Below, one piece after another: positions 23,001-32,823 of a stretch of DNA of 64,000 nt. Each line of letters opens with the position of its first letter. The first letter of the stretch is position 1. The notes under the pieces were generated by a model. That model was not told where the DNA came from. It made no database searches and worked only from the letters and a program-made list of their open reading frames with translations. The stretch spans positions 29,359,615-29,423,614 of the forward strand of contig CM058233.1 in the NCBI GenBank assembly GCA_030180135.1. Direction: 5' to 3'. This DNA comes from Orychophragmus violaceus. Its lineage: Eukaryota > Streptophyta > Magnoliopsida > Brassicales > Brassicaceae. Made by a program: the position numbers and the translations under genes.

Positions 23001-23561
23001 TTTGTAGGCTTTAGATAGATTAGAAGTCGTTAGTGGGGAGCCGATTCACTGGGTGATCTTAGATCGCTCATTAGACTCTTTTTTTTTGTGTTTTCAGGTT
23101 TAGCAGCGACGGACGCGGGAGGTCCTCGGTGTAGTGTCGGGATGGCTTGTGATGGGATTTGATTCGGGGTTTTGGTGGTTTTATTTCGGTTCGACAGCTG
23201 CGCCATTTCGTGTTTTTGATTGATTGTGTGTTTATATCGATGATTTTTGTACAACCCATTAAACGTTGTATTCAACGTTTGATTACTTAAAAATGAAATT
23301 GTTTCCCTGATATGAGGTTTAAGTCCGAACCGACACAACTCATTGAAGTAGTGCAAGTAGTACTGCTTATACTATGGAAATTAGGATAGCGAGGTCAAGG
23401 ACGGATTGGTGCGAGCCCTTGTCTCAAACCGATCTATCTCTGGCTTCGTCCTGTGGCGAACCTTTCCCATTCGACTTTCTCGGGTTCGATCGGTCATGTT
23501 CTTGTTTGATTGTTGACCGGTCAGCTCGACAGTCAGCGGAGAATGGGAAAGGGGCGTTACA
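20030..23561 (+). repeat. L2 5' LTR
   Basis: 3532 bp. In order: AT/G-rich 5' third; CT-rich tract at about 20630-20700; CCGCCGG block (about 20830-21130); AACCGG and GGTCAACGG blocks (about 21190-21420); an (AT)10 microsatellite at 21801-21820; a perfect 8-bp stem CTGCTCGG/CCGAGCAG at 22242-22264; good splice acceptor and donor consensus sequences (see separate entry). It contains no supported gene. Confidence 0.93.
22232..23098 (+). promoter_or_regulatory. Candidate splice sites and stem-loop in L2 LTR
   Basis: An acceptor-like TTTGTGTGCAG ends at 22231. A donor GACCAG/GTAAGTTAG follows at 22298/22299, and another acceptor TTTTTGTGTTTTCAG ends at 23097. This frames a possible 67-nt exon at 22232-22298 that contains the 8-bp stem with a 7-nt loop. 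The sites are kept in the 3' LTR (28738 region) and in the duplicate. A further strong acceptor with branch-point TACTAAC ends at 23760, just upstream of the ORF. Together they suggest that the element's transcript has a spliced 5' leader. Prediction only. Confidence 0.4.
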
Positions 23562-23567
23562 GAAAGG

Positions 23568-23579
23568 TGGTATCAGAGC
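23568..23579 (+). other. L2 primer-binding site
   Basis: TGGTATCAGAGC, 6 bases inside the LTR end, complementary to initiator-Met tRNA. The duplicate at 62436-62447 has one A-to-G change. Confidence 0.92.
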
Positions 23580-23832
23580 ATGGTTCTGCATGGGTTTCGA
23601 AACATTTCATTTTTGAGTGTTTTCCATGTTTTATCGAGTCAAATGTGTCACACAAGCATCCATTAGGAAACCGAGCCGCGTCCGTTAAACCCGGGGTTGG
23701 GATGGGGAAGTAGAATTTTCGAATTATTTGTACTAACTTGTTTTTGTGTTTTGATTGCAGTCTTACTGCAGTGTGTCCCGGGTAGAGTGGAGGGGTGTGT
23801 GTGTGCACGTCGTGTAGTTTCAGTTGGGCAGT

Positions 23833-25158
23833 ATGAGTCAGGAGGGATCAGCCGGTTCAGAGCAGGGTCAGTTGGTTCAGTTTCAGGGATACCCAGCTTC
23901 GCCTGGTCATTCGCGAGGATCTCGTACGGCGGATCATCCGCCAGTTCCATTGCGACAGATGCAGGGTGCCAGAGCAGCACATGTGGATTGGTCGCCCTTC
24001 CCGGATCCTTTACCCGCTTATATGGAGGATGATGCGGGGAGCTGAGACCCTTACGCAGGATTGATGGGATTCTTAGGAGGAGGGGATGTGGAGTTACAGT
24101 TGCCACCGCAGTGGCCAGAGCCGGATGTACCGCAGATACTCGCAGCATCAGACGCACCACCGATGTATCAGGCACCGCTTCTGGAGGCACCCGAGTTTCC
24201 CCCGCCGCTTCGTGTGGAGGATTATTTGATGAGCCCGCTACCATTTGGCTTCGACTTGGATATGGAGCCTGTAGACCCGGAGCAGCGTCGGCAGTGGGAG
24301 CAGCAGGTAGATGAGCAGGTAGCGATACTTCAGGATGTGTTAGAGCAGCAGGTTGGACCCCATCATCAGTTAGACCCACGACCCGGATCACCTCGTACGC
24401 CGTTATATATGGTTATATTGCCAGCATCTACTGAGTCAGAGTTCGAGTCGGTTTCTCCACCAGCTGAGGCGATAGAGGCACCACCAGCAGTACCAGAGAG
24501 GAGACCATGCAGCGGATGTGGAGTAAATGAGTTTCATTTGTATTGGTGTCCCCGAGCAGTAGACCCGCATCTACGAGAGCCGTACCATCCATTGCCAGGA
24601 CCGGACGGCTGTCCGCTATGTGGTCACGAGGGTCACGGAGCACTGACTTGCCCTACCATCAGATTAGGTGAGTATATTCCCAGTGGAGATCCGTACCGAG
24701 TACCAGTACCAGAGGACTATCGAGCGGGACCCAGTCACAGAGACCCCGAGCCCAGTCAGCCACCCGTTGTTTAGTTGCCGGTCATTCAGCCGTCCAGACC
24801 CGAGCCAGTGAGGACTTTCCAGTTGTGCAGAGGTCAGGGGCATCTTGCACCTGATTGTTTTATGGATCCCCCGTCAGCGCCGTCAGAGCCGACTTCTCCT
24901 TGTCAGTTGTGTGGAGGTTATGATCACCAGGCATCCGCTTGTTACCGTGGACCGCACTCAGCAGCTACCCCCGTTTGTCAGGTATGTGGCCGCGCAGGTC
25001 ACGATGCTTATCTTTTCCCGATAGCCGAGCCACAACATGTCGGAGCACCATCTCGAGAGGCACACCCGCCACACCCTCCCGGCGCACCTGCCAGCGGATA
25101 CTTCAGCGAGCCGTTTTGCCAGTGGTGTTGGACATTTCGGTCTTGCTGGAGGCGTTAG
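23833..25158 (+). pseudogene. L2 proline-rich multi-CCHC zinc-knuckle ORF (two in-frame stops)
   Basis: One frame of 441 codons runs from the ATG at 23833 (MSQEGS) to a stop at 25156; TTG at 23824 is upstream but is not a plant start. Codon 71 is TGA (24043) and codon 314 is TAG (24772). Residues 1-225 are Pro/Gln/Glu-rich with a short coiled-coil-like stretch EQQVDEQVAILQDVLEQQ. The rest is a string of zinc knuckles. CSGCGVNEFHLYWC starts at about 226 (irregular spacing) and CPLCGHEGHGALTC at about 260 (canonical). FQLCRGQGHLAPDC starts at about 329 (first Cys lost), CQLCGGYDHQASAC at about 357 (canonical), CQVCGRAGHDAYLF at about 382 (last Cys lost), with a remnant CQWC at about 427. Such knuckles bind single-stranded RNA or DNA in gag. 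No capsid core or enzyme is recognised. Function is unknown; a nucleocapsid-like or RNA-binding role is inferred. Confidence 0.75.
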
Positions 25159-26518
25159 GTTAGGATAGGATTAGTAAGGCCAGGTAAGTGGGGGCACTAA
25201 CTCTATTTTTGTCTTGTAGATAGATCGGCGGATAGGCGACTTTGCGTGTCGTCTTTGACTTTTCTGATGTATAGCGGCGTCGTATGGGTTTTTGGATATG
25301 ATGACGGCTTTATGTACGGACTCTGATCGTAACCATTAACTGAAAACCTTATGATGTATGATATATCATTTTATGTATGTGGTGGATGCAGAGTGTTCAG
25401 CTGATCGTTTTGATTAACATAGTAACTATTTGCATGATTGAGATGGTTCTGAAAGCAAATGGATTACTGTGTGAAATCAAATGATGAGCGGAACGGACGA
25501 CCGTTCATCATGACCTGAACCCGGACTGACGACGCATCCGACCGATCATTAGATTGCGTGATTATGTGTGTGGTAATTGATTGTTTTCATTTCCTGTTGA
25601 TTGATTGATTGATTGATTTGTTGTGTGGTAGATTGCGTGGTATTAGCGTGCGTGATTTTGGGTGGATTGATCGTTTTGGGTCTTAGAGACCGTTGGGTTG
25701 CTAATGCTTCAGAAATTTGATAGTGGTTGGTAGCTTTTCTCAGATTCGTTAGAAAGGTAAGGAGTTAATGTTATTTTAATTTTATTTCAAGTTTTGAGCC
25801 GACTAAGAACGGTTGTGTTCAACCGTCAATTCACGAGGGAGCGGACTTATAGTGTATTGTTATTTAATCACGGGTAACCGTCGGGTACGTGGTTAAGTAA
25901 CCATATTTTAATGGGAAAGTGATATCGGGGATAGATCGGGATGAAACTAACTGTTTCAGTGAATTATTGGAATTGAATGTAGGACGGAATGGCGACGCGA
26001 ATACGAGACCGGACCCGAACCCGAAAGGGAGAATGAAGTAACAAAATGGCGCGAGACAAGTAGACAGACCGTGAAGCAGTGGTAGACATTGTCAGTGGAA
26101 AATGTATCAGATTATCACACGACCGACAGAAAGAAGCCGAGAAGTATGATGAATTAGCAAAAATATTTGGGAAAGAAGGATCAGTGATGTTGTTGAAAGC
26201 AGTCGGACGACAAGCAAGTGGTCAGATTTTTGAAGAGTGTCCCAGAAAGAAGAAAGGAAGTTGCGATCAGAAGGATGTGGAGGTCAAAGCCAAGTGGGGA
26301 AGCCGAAGTGAGAGTCAGAGCAGAGAAGTTATCATGGAAGGAGTGTAAAGGACGAGTCAGAAGGATCGCAGTAATGATGGGTGTCAGCAGAATGCAGCAG
26401 TGACCGAGTATAGAAGAGTCGAAATGAAGTGAGGAAGCAACTTACAGGGTTTGGAACCGATTTGAAGTCTATTAGTGACAGAGAATTCGAGGACCAAATT
26501 CCTGTAAGTGGGGAAGAA
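25159..26518 (+). other. L2 3' internal non-coding region and polypurine tract
   Basis: 1.36 kb without a supported gene. Near its start CAG/GTAAGTG...CACTAACT...TTGTAG (25184-25219) imitates a complete intron but is only 36 nt. GATT repeats lie at about 25595-25620. A lysine-rich 89-codon ORF at 26079-26348 is not recognised. The end, GGGGAAGAA (26510-26518), is the polypurine tract directly before the 3' LTR. Confidence 0.65.
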
Positions 26519-28277
26519 TGTGATACCCCGTATCCAAAATACGGTCAACGGGCAGCAGAAAGTCAATCGGGGGCAAAATTGTCATTTTACCAAAGCAGGG
26601 GGTAAAATGGTAATTTTGCCAAAGTTTGAGACGAAAGCCGAGACGGGCCAAATATTCTTATGTTTCAACATAAAGAATGTTTAGAAGACCAAAATTGGAA
26701 GAAACGGAGCAGAAACATGTTTTACGGCTTGTCGGGAATGGAAACCGACAAACCCGATGAAACTTTAAAAATTCATAACCGGAGCTGCGTAAGTCCGAAC
26801 GGAGTGATTCAAAATGATAAATTCATCAAATAGCATGGAGAATCTGATTGTAGAGGTTTGAGGATTTATGGGATCATCCAGAGAGATTCTAAAATATTAA
26901 ACCCGAAAACCGTTAAAACGGAGCATTGGAAGAAAGGAGGATTAAGGGATGTTTAAGGAGGATTAAGAAGGGTTTTTGGACAATAAAAACTTCCAGAAGG
27001 GACACGTGTCTTCACCCTGGGGCGCCACTTCTCAGGCTTGGAGTGTCATGCATGGAGAAGTTCATGAATCCTTTTGCATGCAAGAACATGTCTTGTCCAT
27101 TCAATGAATTTCACCAAATCACTCTCTAATCTCTCTTGCTCTCTCTCGACACTCTCTCTCCCTCTCTCCAGATTCATCAAATAAACCCAGAAACTCATCA
27201 TAATCCTTTGAATCTTCAAACCAAACTCAAGAACCCCAGAATGTTCTTCAAACCTTCTTGCACAAGAAAGCTTATATCTTTTGATCCATAAACCCAAATC
27301 AACTTCTGCAAAGTGCTATAGCTCCCTCTCTTCCCCAGATACAGCCACCACCCCTCTCTTGCCGTCGCCTCCGCCGGAGTTCGCCGGAATCTGACCGGAA
27401 AGACACTGTTTGTGGTGTATGGTCGGATCTCTCATTTTCTTGGCCGGTTCTTGATCATCTGAGGCTATGGGGAGGTAGATCTCATCTTTCTGATCAGTTT
27501 GGTGTGAAGTTTTCCGTCAGAAGCCGCCGGAAAAGTCATCTCCGCCGCGGTCAACTCTCCTCCACCGCCGGAGCTTTGCCGCCGGAGAGCTCCTCCGCCT
27601 CCAAATCTTCAGCCGGTTCTTCCTTGAGATAGTTGGGATGGGTTGCAGCCGGTTCAGCCTTGGTTCAGAGAAGAAACCGGTTTAGTTAAACCGGTCAACG
27701 CATTTGGTCAACCCGGTCAACGGTTGACCGAAACCGGTTTAACCAAACCGGTCAATTGAGTTCGGTTTACATGGTTCAACCGGTTTAGTGGGATTGGTCA
27801 ACGGTTCAAGCTTCGGTCAACACACGGGTCAACGGTCAACCGCCGGTCAACACAGTCAACCGTCGGTCAATGCCGGAGACCAAGCCGGTCAACGCTTGGT
27901 CCACGGCCATTCCGAGTTTTCAGGAGCATTCGAGGTTCGGAGTTCGATATTCGGAAGTTCGGGATTCCTGTCGGGCGTCTCGGGATTCACATCCGCATCG
28001 AGCCGCCATTTCTGCGCCTATCTCACTGTGAGTCGGCTCACAAACCCTTAGTTACATATAGACCGGGAACCGAGAAACCGTAGATTTAGGATTGCATACC
28101 CGTTACTTAAGATGATTGGTTAATAATATATAATTAGACGTTTAATGATAAATCGGATAGGACCGAATAAACATGTTAGGGTTTTAGAATTAAAAAGGTT
28201 AATTGATTGTGTGCCGTTAGGTTGTTAGTAACGATTGGGTGATGCATTCATATAGACCGTTTGTTTAGGACCGTATA

Positions 28278-28330
<53 letters not shown>

Positions 28331-30065
28331 AAGAACGATAATTAATGAATCTATTTGCGGGAATTAAGACGACACTAAAATACGATTTAAACCTAAACGA
28401 ACGTATATGATATTGTAACGGGATCGGGGTTTAGGTTTAATAGCAGGATTGGGTAATGAACTAAATTAATTAAATGATAATGAAACGTCGGGGAGTTAGT
28501 AAGTTTACTAACTCTAAACCGACGAATCGAGGAGTTATTAAAAGATACCTAGAGTGGATTAAATAAAGGAAGTGGTGTGTATTGTAAGCCGTCTACGGGT
28601 TAGCAATCCGCTAACCCAAGGTAGCGGATAAGAATGGATTAAAAGACTTAGAAACCCTAATAGGCCTGCTTGTGGTGATTGTGTGATTGATTGTGATTGC
28701 GTGTTTACTATGTTGTTGTTGTGAGCTTTGTGTGCAGGCTTATTAGACTGCTCGGTGTTGGGCCGAGCAGTTGCTGTGGATACTTACTCCGGTCTTGGGA
28801 CCAGGTAAGTTAGTTGGTGCTGACTAGGTATCTTACCTAGTCAGAGCGGTGGTAGTGTAGTGGCTTGCAGAATGGTTGGGGATTTCTTATTTTTGTTATT
28901 GATTGCGTGATCTGTGTTAGAGTTCCAGCGAGTCTGCGTGTTTACATTTCTGCACTAGGACTCTAGGGTGCGTTAGATTCCGCAAGCCTAGGTTTTGTTT
29001 ACGTTCCGGTACTTCCGACCCGATTGGATCCTCGGGTTTTACCTAACCGGATCATGGTGATTCCGGCTATGGTGTTAACCATTCGGGTGATGCCGGTAGG
29101 TGTGTGATTCGGAGAATACGGGGTCATGTCCTAGGGTCGAATCACATGGAAACTCTGGCTATCTAGGGGTAGTCCGCGTCACCGCGTATCGATGGACGGA
29201 TAACGGTGTCCTATTCGTGGGACCTTGTGTACAGGTCTAGGAGTCGTGGGTTAGTCACCATATAGGTGACGATGTAAACCCGTGGAAGTTACCGAGATCG
29301 TAGGGCCCAGTGTTGTTTTGCTATCTCTTTTTCTGCGCGATAGATAGATCGAGTCCAATCGAGGACATGTGCCGCAGTGCCTTCGATTTCCCTTAATTCT
29401 CTTTATCTTTGGCATTGATTGTGTGTGTGGGTTTATCACGATGTGGTAGTGCGTGATCGACCATTTATTCCTGCTGATTGTAATTTTGGGTTTTGGGGCG
29501 GGAATTTGTAGACTTTAGATAGATTAGAAGCCGTTAGTGGGGAGCCAATTCACTGGGTGATCTTAGATCGCTCATCAGACTCTTTTTTTGTGTTTTTCAG
29601 GTTTAGCAGCGACGGACGCGGGAGGTCCTCAGTGTAGTTTTGGGATGGCTTGTGACGGGATTTGATTCGGGGTTTTGGTGGTTTTATTTCGGTTCGGCAG
29701 CTGCACCATTTCGTGTTTTTGATTGATTGTGTGTTTATATCGATTATTGTTTGTACAACCCGTTAAACGTTGTTTTCAACGTTTGATTACTTAAAAATGA
29801 AATTGTTTCCCTGATATGAGGTTTAAGTCCGAACCGACACAACTCATTGAAGTAGTGCAAGTAGTACTGCTTGTACTATGGAAATGAGGATAGCGAGGTC
29901 AAGGACGGATTGGTGCGAGCCCTTGTCTCAAACCAATCTATCTCTGGCTTCGTCCTGTGGCGAACCTATCCCGTTCGACTTGCTCGGGTTCGATCGGTCA
30001 TGTTCTTGTTTGATTGTTGACCGGTCAGCTCTACGGTCAGCGGAGAATAGAAAAGGGGCGTTACA
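26519..30065 (+). repeat. L2 3' LTR
   Basis: 3547 bp. It has the same layout as 20030-23561, but the AT microsatellite is expanded (28281-28326). It is followed by the CACTA duplication (30066-30070). Scattered substitutions put identity at about 96-98% by eye. Confidence 0.93.
28281..28326. repeat. (AT)n microsatellite in L2 3' LTR
   Basis: About 23 AT units, against 10 at 21801-21820 and 9 at 60673-60690 in the equivalent positions of the other LTR copies. Confidence 0.95.
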
Positions 30066-30070
30066 CACTA

Positions 30071-32167
30071 CATCTATAGATCCTAGGCTTACAATTTTGA
30101 TGATCATTTGAAGTCTTATAAAGTATCTCAAACCACAATAACACCTCATTTCGCCTTTAATGTCAACACCACTACATATGGATATGGAAACTATTGTGGC
30201 AGAGGAAGCTACAATCCGAGGTTTGGAAATACTTGTGGTCGAGGACAATACTCCACTAGAGGACGTGGACTTCATCAACAAATCTCCTCATCTAGTGTTA
30301 ATATGCAGGCGTCTGAGACACAAACATACCTCTTTGCTAAATATGTGGACGTATTGGTCAAAGCGCTCTCAAATGCTATAAACGGTTTGACATATCTTAC
30401 CAAAGTAATGATGTTCCCTCAGCCTTTGGTGCTATGCGAATCTCTAAAGAATCTACATACAATTTCACATAATGGTATCTTGATACAGCTGCTTCTGCAC
30501 ATGTTACCAACTATCTGCATAATCTGCAAGCAGCACAACCTTACCATGGTACTGGCTCTGTAATGGTTTCAAATGGCAACTTTATGCTAATTACAAACAC
30601 TGGATCTGTCACTCTGCAATCCTTGTCAGGTAAGCTCTCACTTAAAGATGTACTGGCCTGTCCTACTATAGAAAAGTCTATGCTATCAGTTTCTAAATAA
30701 ACATCTGATTACCCTTGTGAGTCCACATTTGATTCTGATGGTGTTTATGTTAATGACAAGCAAACCGAGATTCTTCTAACACAAGGAAGCAAGATTAAAA
30801 TCTTTATGTCTTGGAGAACCCTTCATTTTTGCGTTTTACTAAGATGGACAAGTCACTGCCAGTGGTGAGGTATGGTACACACGCCTATGCTATCCAAGCT
30901 CTGAGGTTCTCCATATCATATCCAAGAGTTAAGCTAACTACATCAATAAGGGCATGAACAAGCTGTGTGACTCCTGCCAGCTTGGAAAGAGCTCAAAACT
31001 TCCCTTTTCTAGTTCTGTTTTTGTTGCAACAAGACCGCTTGAGAGGATTCAGTGTGATCTATGGGTCCTTCTCCAGCTTGTTATGTCCAAGGACTTAGAT
31101 ACTATGTTATTTTAATTGATAACTTTTCAAGATATTATTGGTTTTATCCTTTGATTTTGAAGTCAAATTTCTTCTCAATCTTTCTTATGTTCCAAGCACT
31201 TTTTGAGAATCAATTGAACGAGAAAATACGAATAATTAATGTGATGGTGGGGGTGAGTTCTTTAACAGTCAGTTACTCTCTCACCTAACAACTTGGGGGC
31301 ATCAAGCAGCTTCTCTCTTGTCCTCACACTCCACAAAAAATGGAACAGCATAGCCTAAACACATGCATATTACTGAGTTTGGTATGTCAATGATGTTTGA
31401 GAGTAAAAATCCACCAAAATTTTGGGCTGAGGCATTCCTCACTGCTAATTTCCTCAACAACATGATGCTTTCCTCAACTCTTATGAATCATCACAGCCCT
31501 TATGAAGTTTGGTTGAATAAAAGACATGGGTACTCTTCTCTTAGAGTCTTTGGTAGTGTGTGATGTCCATCATTGAGACCATATGAAAACAACAAATTGG
31601 ATCCTAAGTCCTTACAATGTGTTTTCCTTGGTTACAATGACAACTCTAAGGTCAATAGGTAAATCTATCCTCCAACAGGGAGTGTATATCAACCGTCATG
31701 TATTTTTGATATTAATGGTTATCTTTTCTCCAACATCTACTCAAAATTTCATGACTAGTCTACCACTCCCTTACGATTAGCATGGTTACATGGTTTTACT
31801 TCTTATGAAACTTCTAAGACGATAGCATCTTCTAATACAACAAAAGGTGATTATTGCTTGTATTCCTTTTAAGGATGTTTGTCTCACCTGCAATGCTACC
31901 TCTGTTACTAGCTTCTGCAACAGTAATCTTTGAGATAAAGCTTTTCAAAACTCCGCAGTTTCACCTATTATCAATACCTCTGCTTTTTTTCTATGAGAAT
32001 ACAACCTCTCCTGTGGATACAGTTGTAACTGCATGCACTAGTACCTCAATCAACACTCTATCATTAAACTCACACAATGCTACTGCCCATCCTCCAGTTG
32101 GTCAGCCTCCTTTTATGATGAGATCAGAACCTAGTCATCCTATGATCACTTGATCAAAAGTGGGAAT
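30071..32167 (+). pseudogene. Copia D, gag to integrase (degenerate, left part)
   Basis: A heavily decayed copia polyprotein, readable only by changing frame. It includes FDDHLKSYKVSQTT and a YGYG/RG-rich gag tail (30090-30290), a protease region WYLDTAASAHVTN (about 30478), and a GAG-pre-integrase and zinc region with CDSCQLGKSSKLPF (about 30970). Integrase core pieces follow, including IDNFSRYYWFYPL (about 31115), the FWAEAFLTANFLNN helix and SPYEVW (31420-31515), then the linker to HPMIT and SKVG at 32140-32165. Many stops and frameshifts are present. The left edge is the L2 target duplication, so the 5' part of D is outside this piece. The right edge is the E insertion. Confidence 0.85.
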
Positions 32168-32569
32168 TGTTGGATATGGGTTTAGCATCCATCCAAAGCC
32201 CATTGGAATCTTGCTAAATCAATCACACTTCATGTCGGCCCACGAAGACAAGCCCGCTAAGGAGTCAACAACCCAAAGAGAAGTCAGCGCACAAGCACTA
32301 TAAATAGGACCATTCACTCTTCATTTTAGAGACATTGTAACTTGCGAGAGTGCCGAGCTACTTCTATAAAGCTCCGACCTCAAGCAATCTTTAGGGAGCA
32401 CGTCATTAGACGGACTTCCACCTCATACCATCCTGTTCACAGCTTGGCCTCGGCCTTAAAATCAATAAAGCACAGTTTCGACCTCACTTTTAATTTATAT
32501 CTCACCTCGTAGTTCGGATATTCAGATCGCAGCCTGTAATATTGACTAGGTCGAATTTCCGTAACAAAA
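32168..32569 (+). repeat. E 5' LTR
   Basis: TGTTGGATATGG... with TATA box TATAAATA at 32299-32306 and polyadenylation-like AATAAAG near 32463. Its last bases read AACAAAA against AACAACA in the 3' LTR. Confidence 0.88.
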
Positions 32570-32588
32570 ATTGGCGCCTTCTATGGGG
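32570..32588 (+). other. E primer-binding site region
   Basis: ATTGGCGCCTTCTATGGGG immediately after the 5' LTR. The TTGGCGCC core is typical of plant Tat/Athila-type Ty3 elements; the exact tRNA is not assigned. Confidence 0.6.
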
Positions 32589-32823
32589 AGCGAGAAACTT
32601 CTTTACACTCTAAGACGAAGCCGAGATGACATGACCCATTTCAGCCAGCGAGAACTCATAAAAGGCAGCAGACCAGCAACCAAACTCAAACCCCCCGAAC
32701 TCGGATAAAGGGACAGATCTGCTGCGCCCACCAACCAGCTCCTCGAATCAAAACTCAAACCCTCTCGTTCTCTCGGGGCTCCCAAAAGCCACCGGGCCCA
32801 ACATTGAGTTAGCCCGCGCGAAG

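Larger units (their letters stand above)
20030..30065 (+). mobile_element. L2: complete long-LTR element with multi-zinc-knuckle ORF, no pol
   Basis: L2 has LTRs 20030-23561 (3532 bp) and 26519-30065 (3547 bp), both TGTGATACCCCG...GGGCGTTACA. The target duplication is CACTA at 20025-20029 and 30066-30070. The internal region is 2957 bp, with an initiator-Met primer site, one ORF of about 441 codons and a terminal polypurine tract. No protease, RT, RNase H or integrase is recognisable. The LTR start, the primer site and the AATTCGAGGACCAAATTC...GGGGAAGAA motif before the 3' LTR resemble Tekay/Del-type Ty3 chromoviruses (inference). It therefore looks like a large non-autonomous (LARD-like) derivative. 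LTR divergence in the first 300 bp is about 11 differences, so it is older than A. Confidence 0.92.

Noticed and set aside
23663..24391. 242-codon minus-strand ORF opposite the zinc-knuckle ORF (also 62531-63259)
   Set aside because: It mirrors the proline/glutamine-rich plus-strand frame; no motif, and the plus frame has recognisable knuckles.
26079..26348. 89-codon lysine-rich ORF as an integrase C-terminal remnant
   Set aside because: Position before the 3' LTR fits, but I find no integrase or chromodomain motif.
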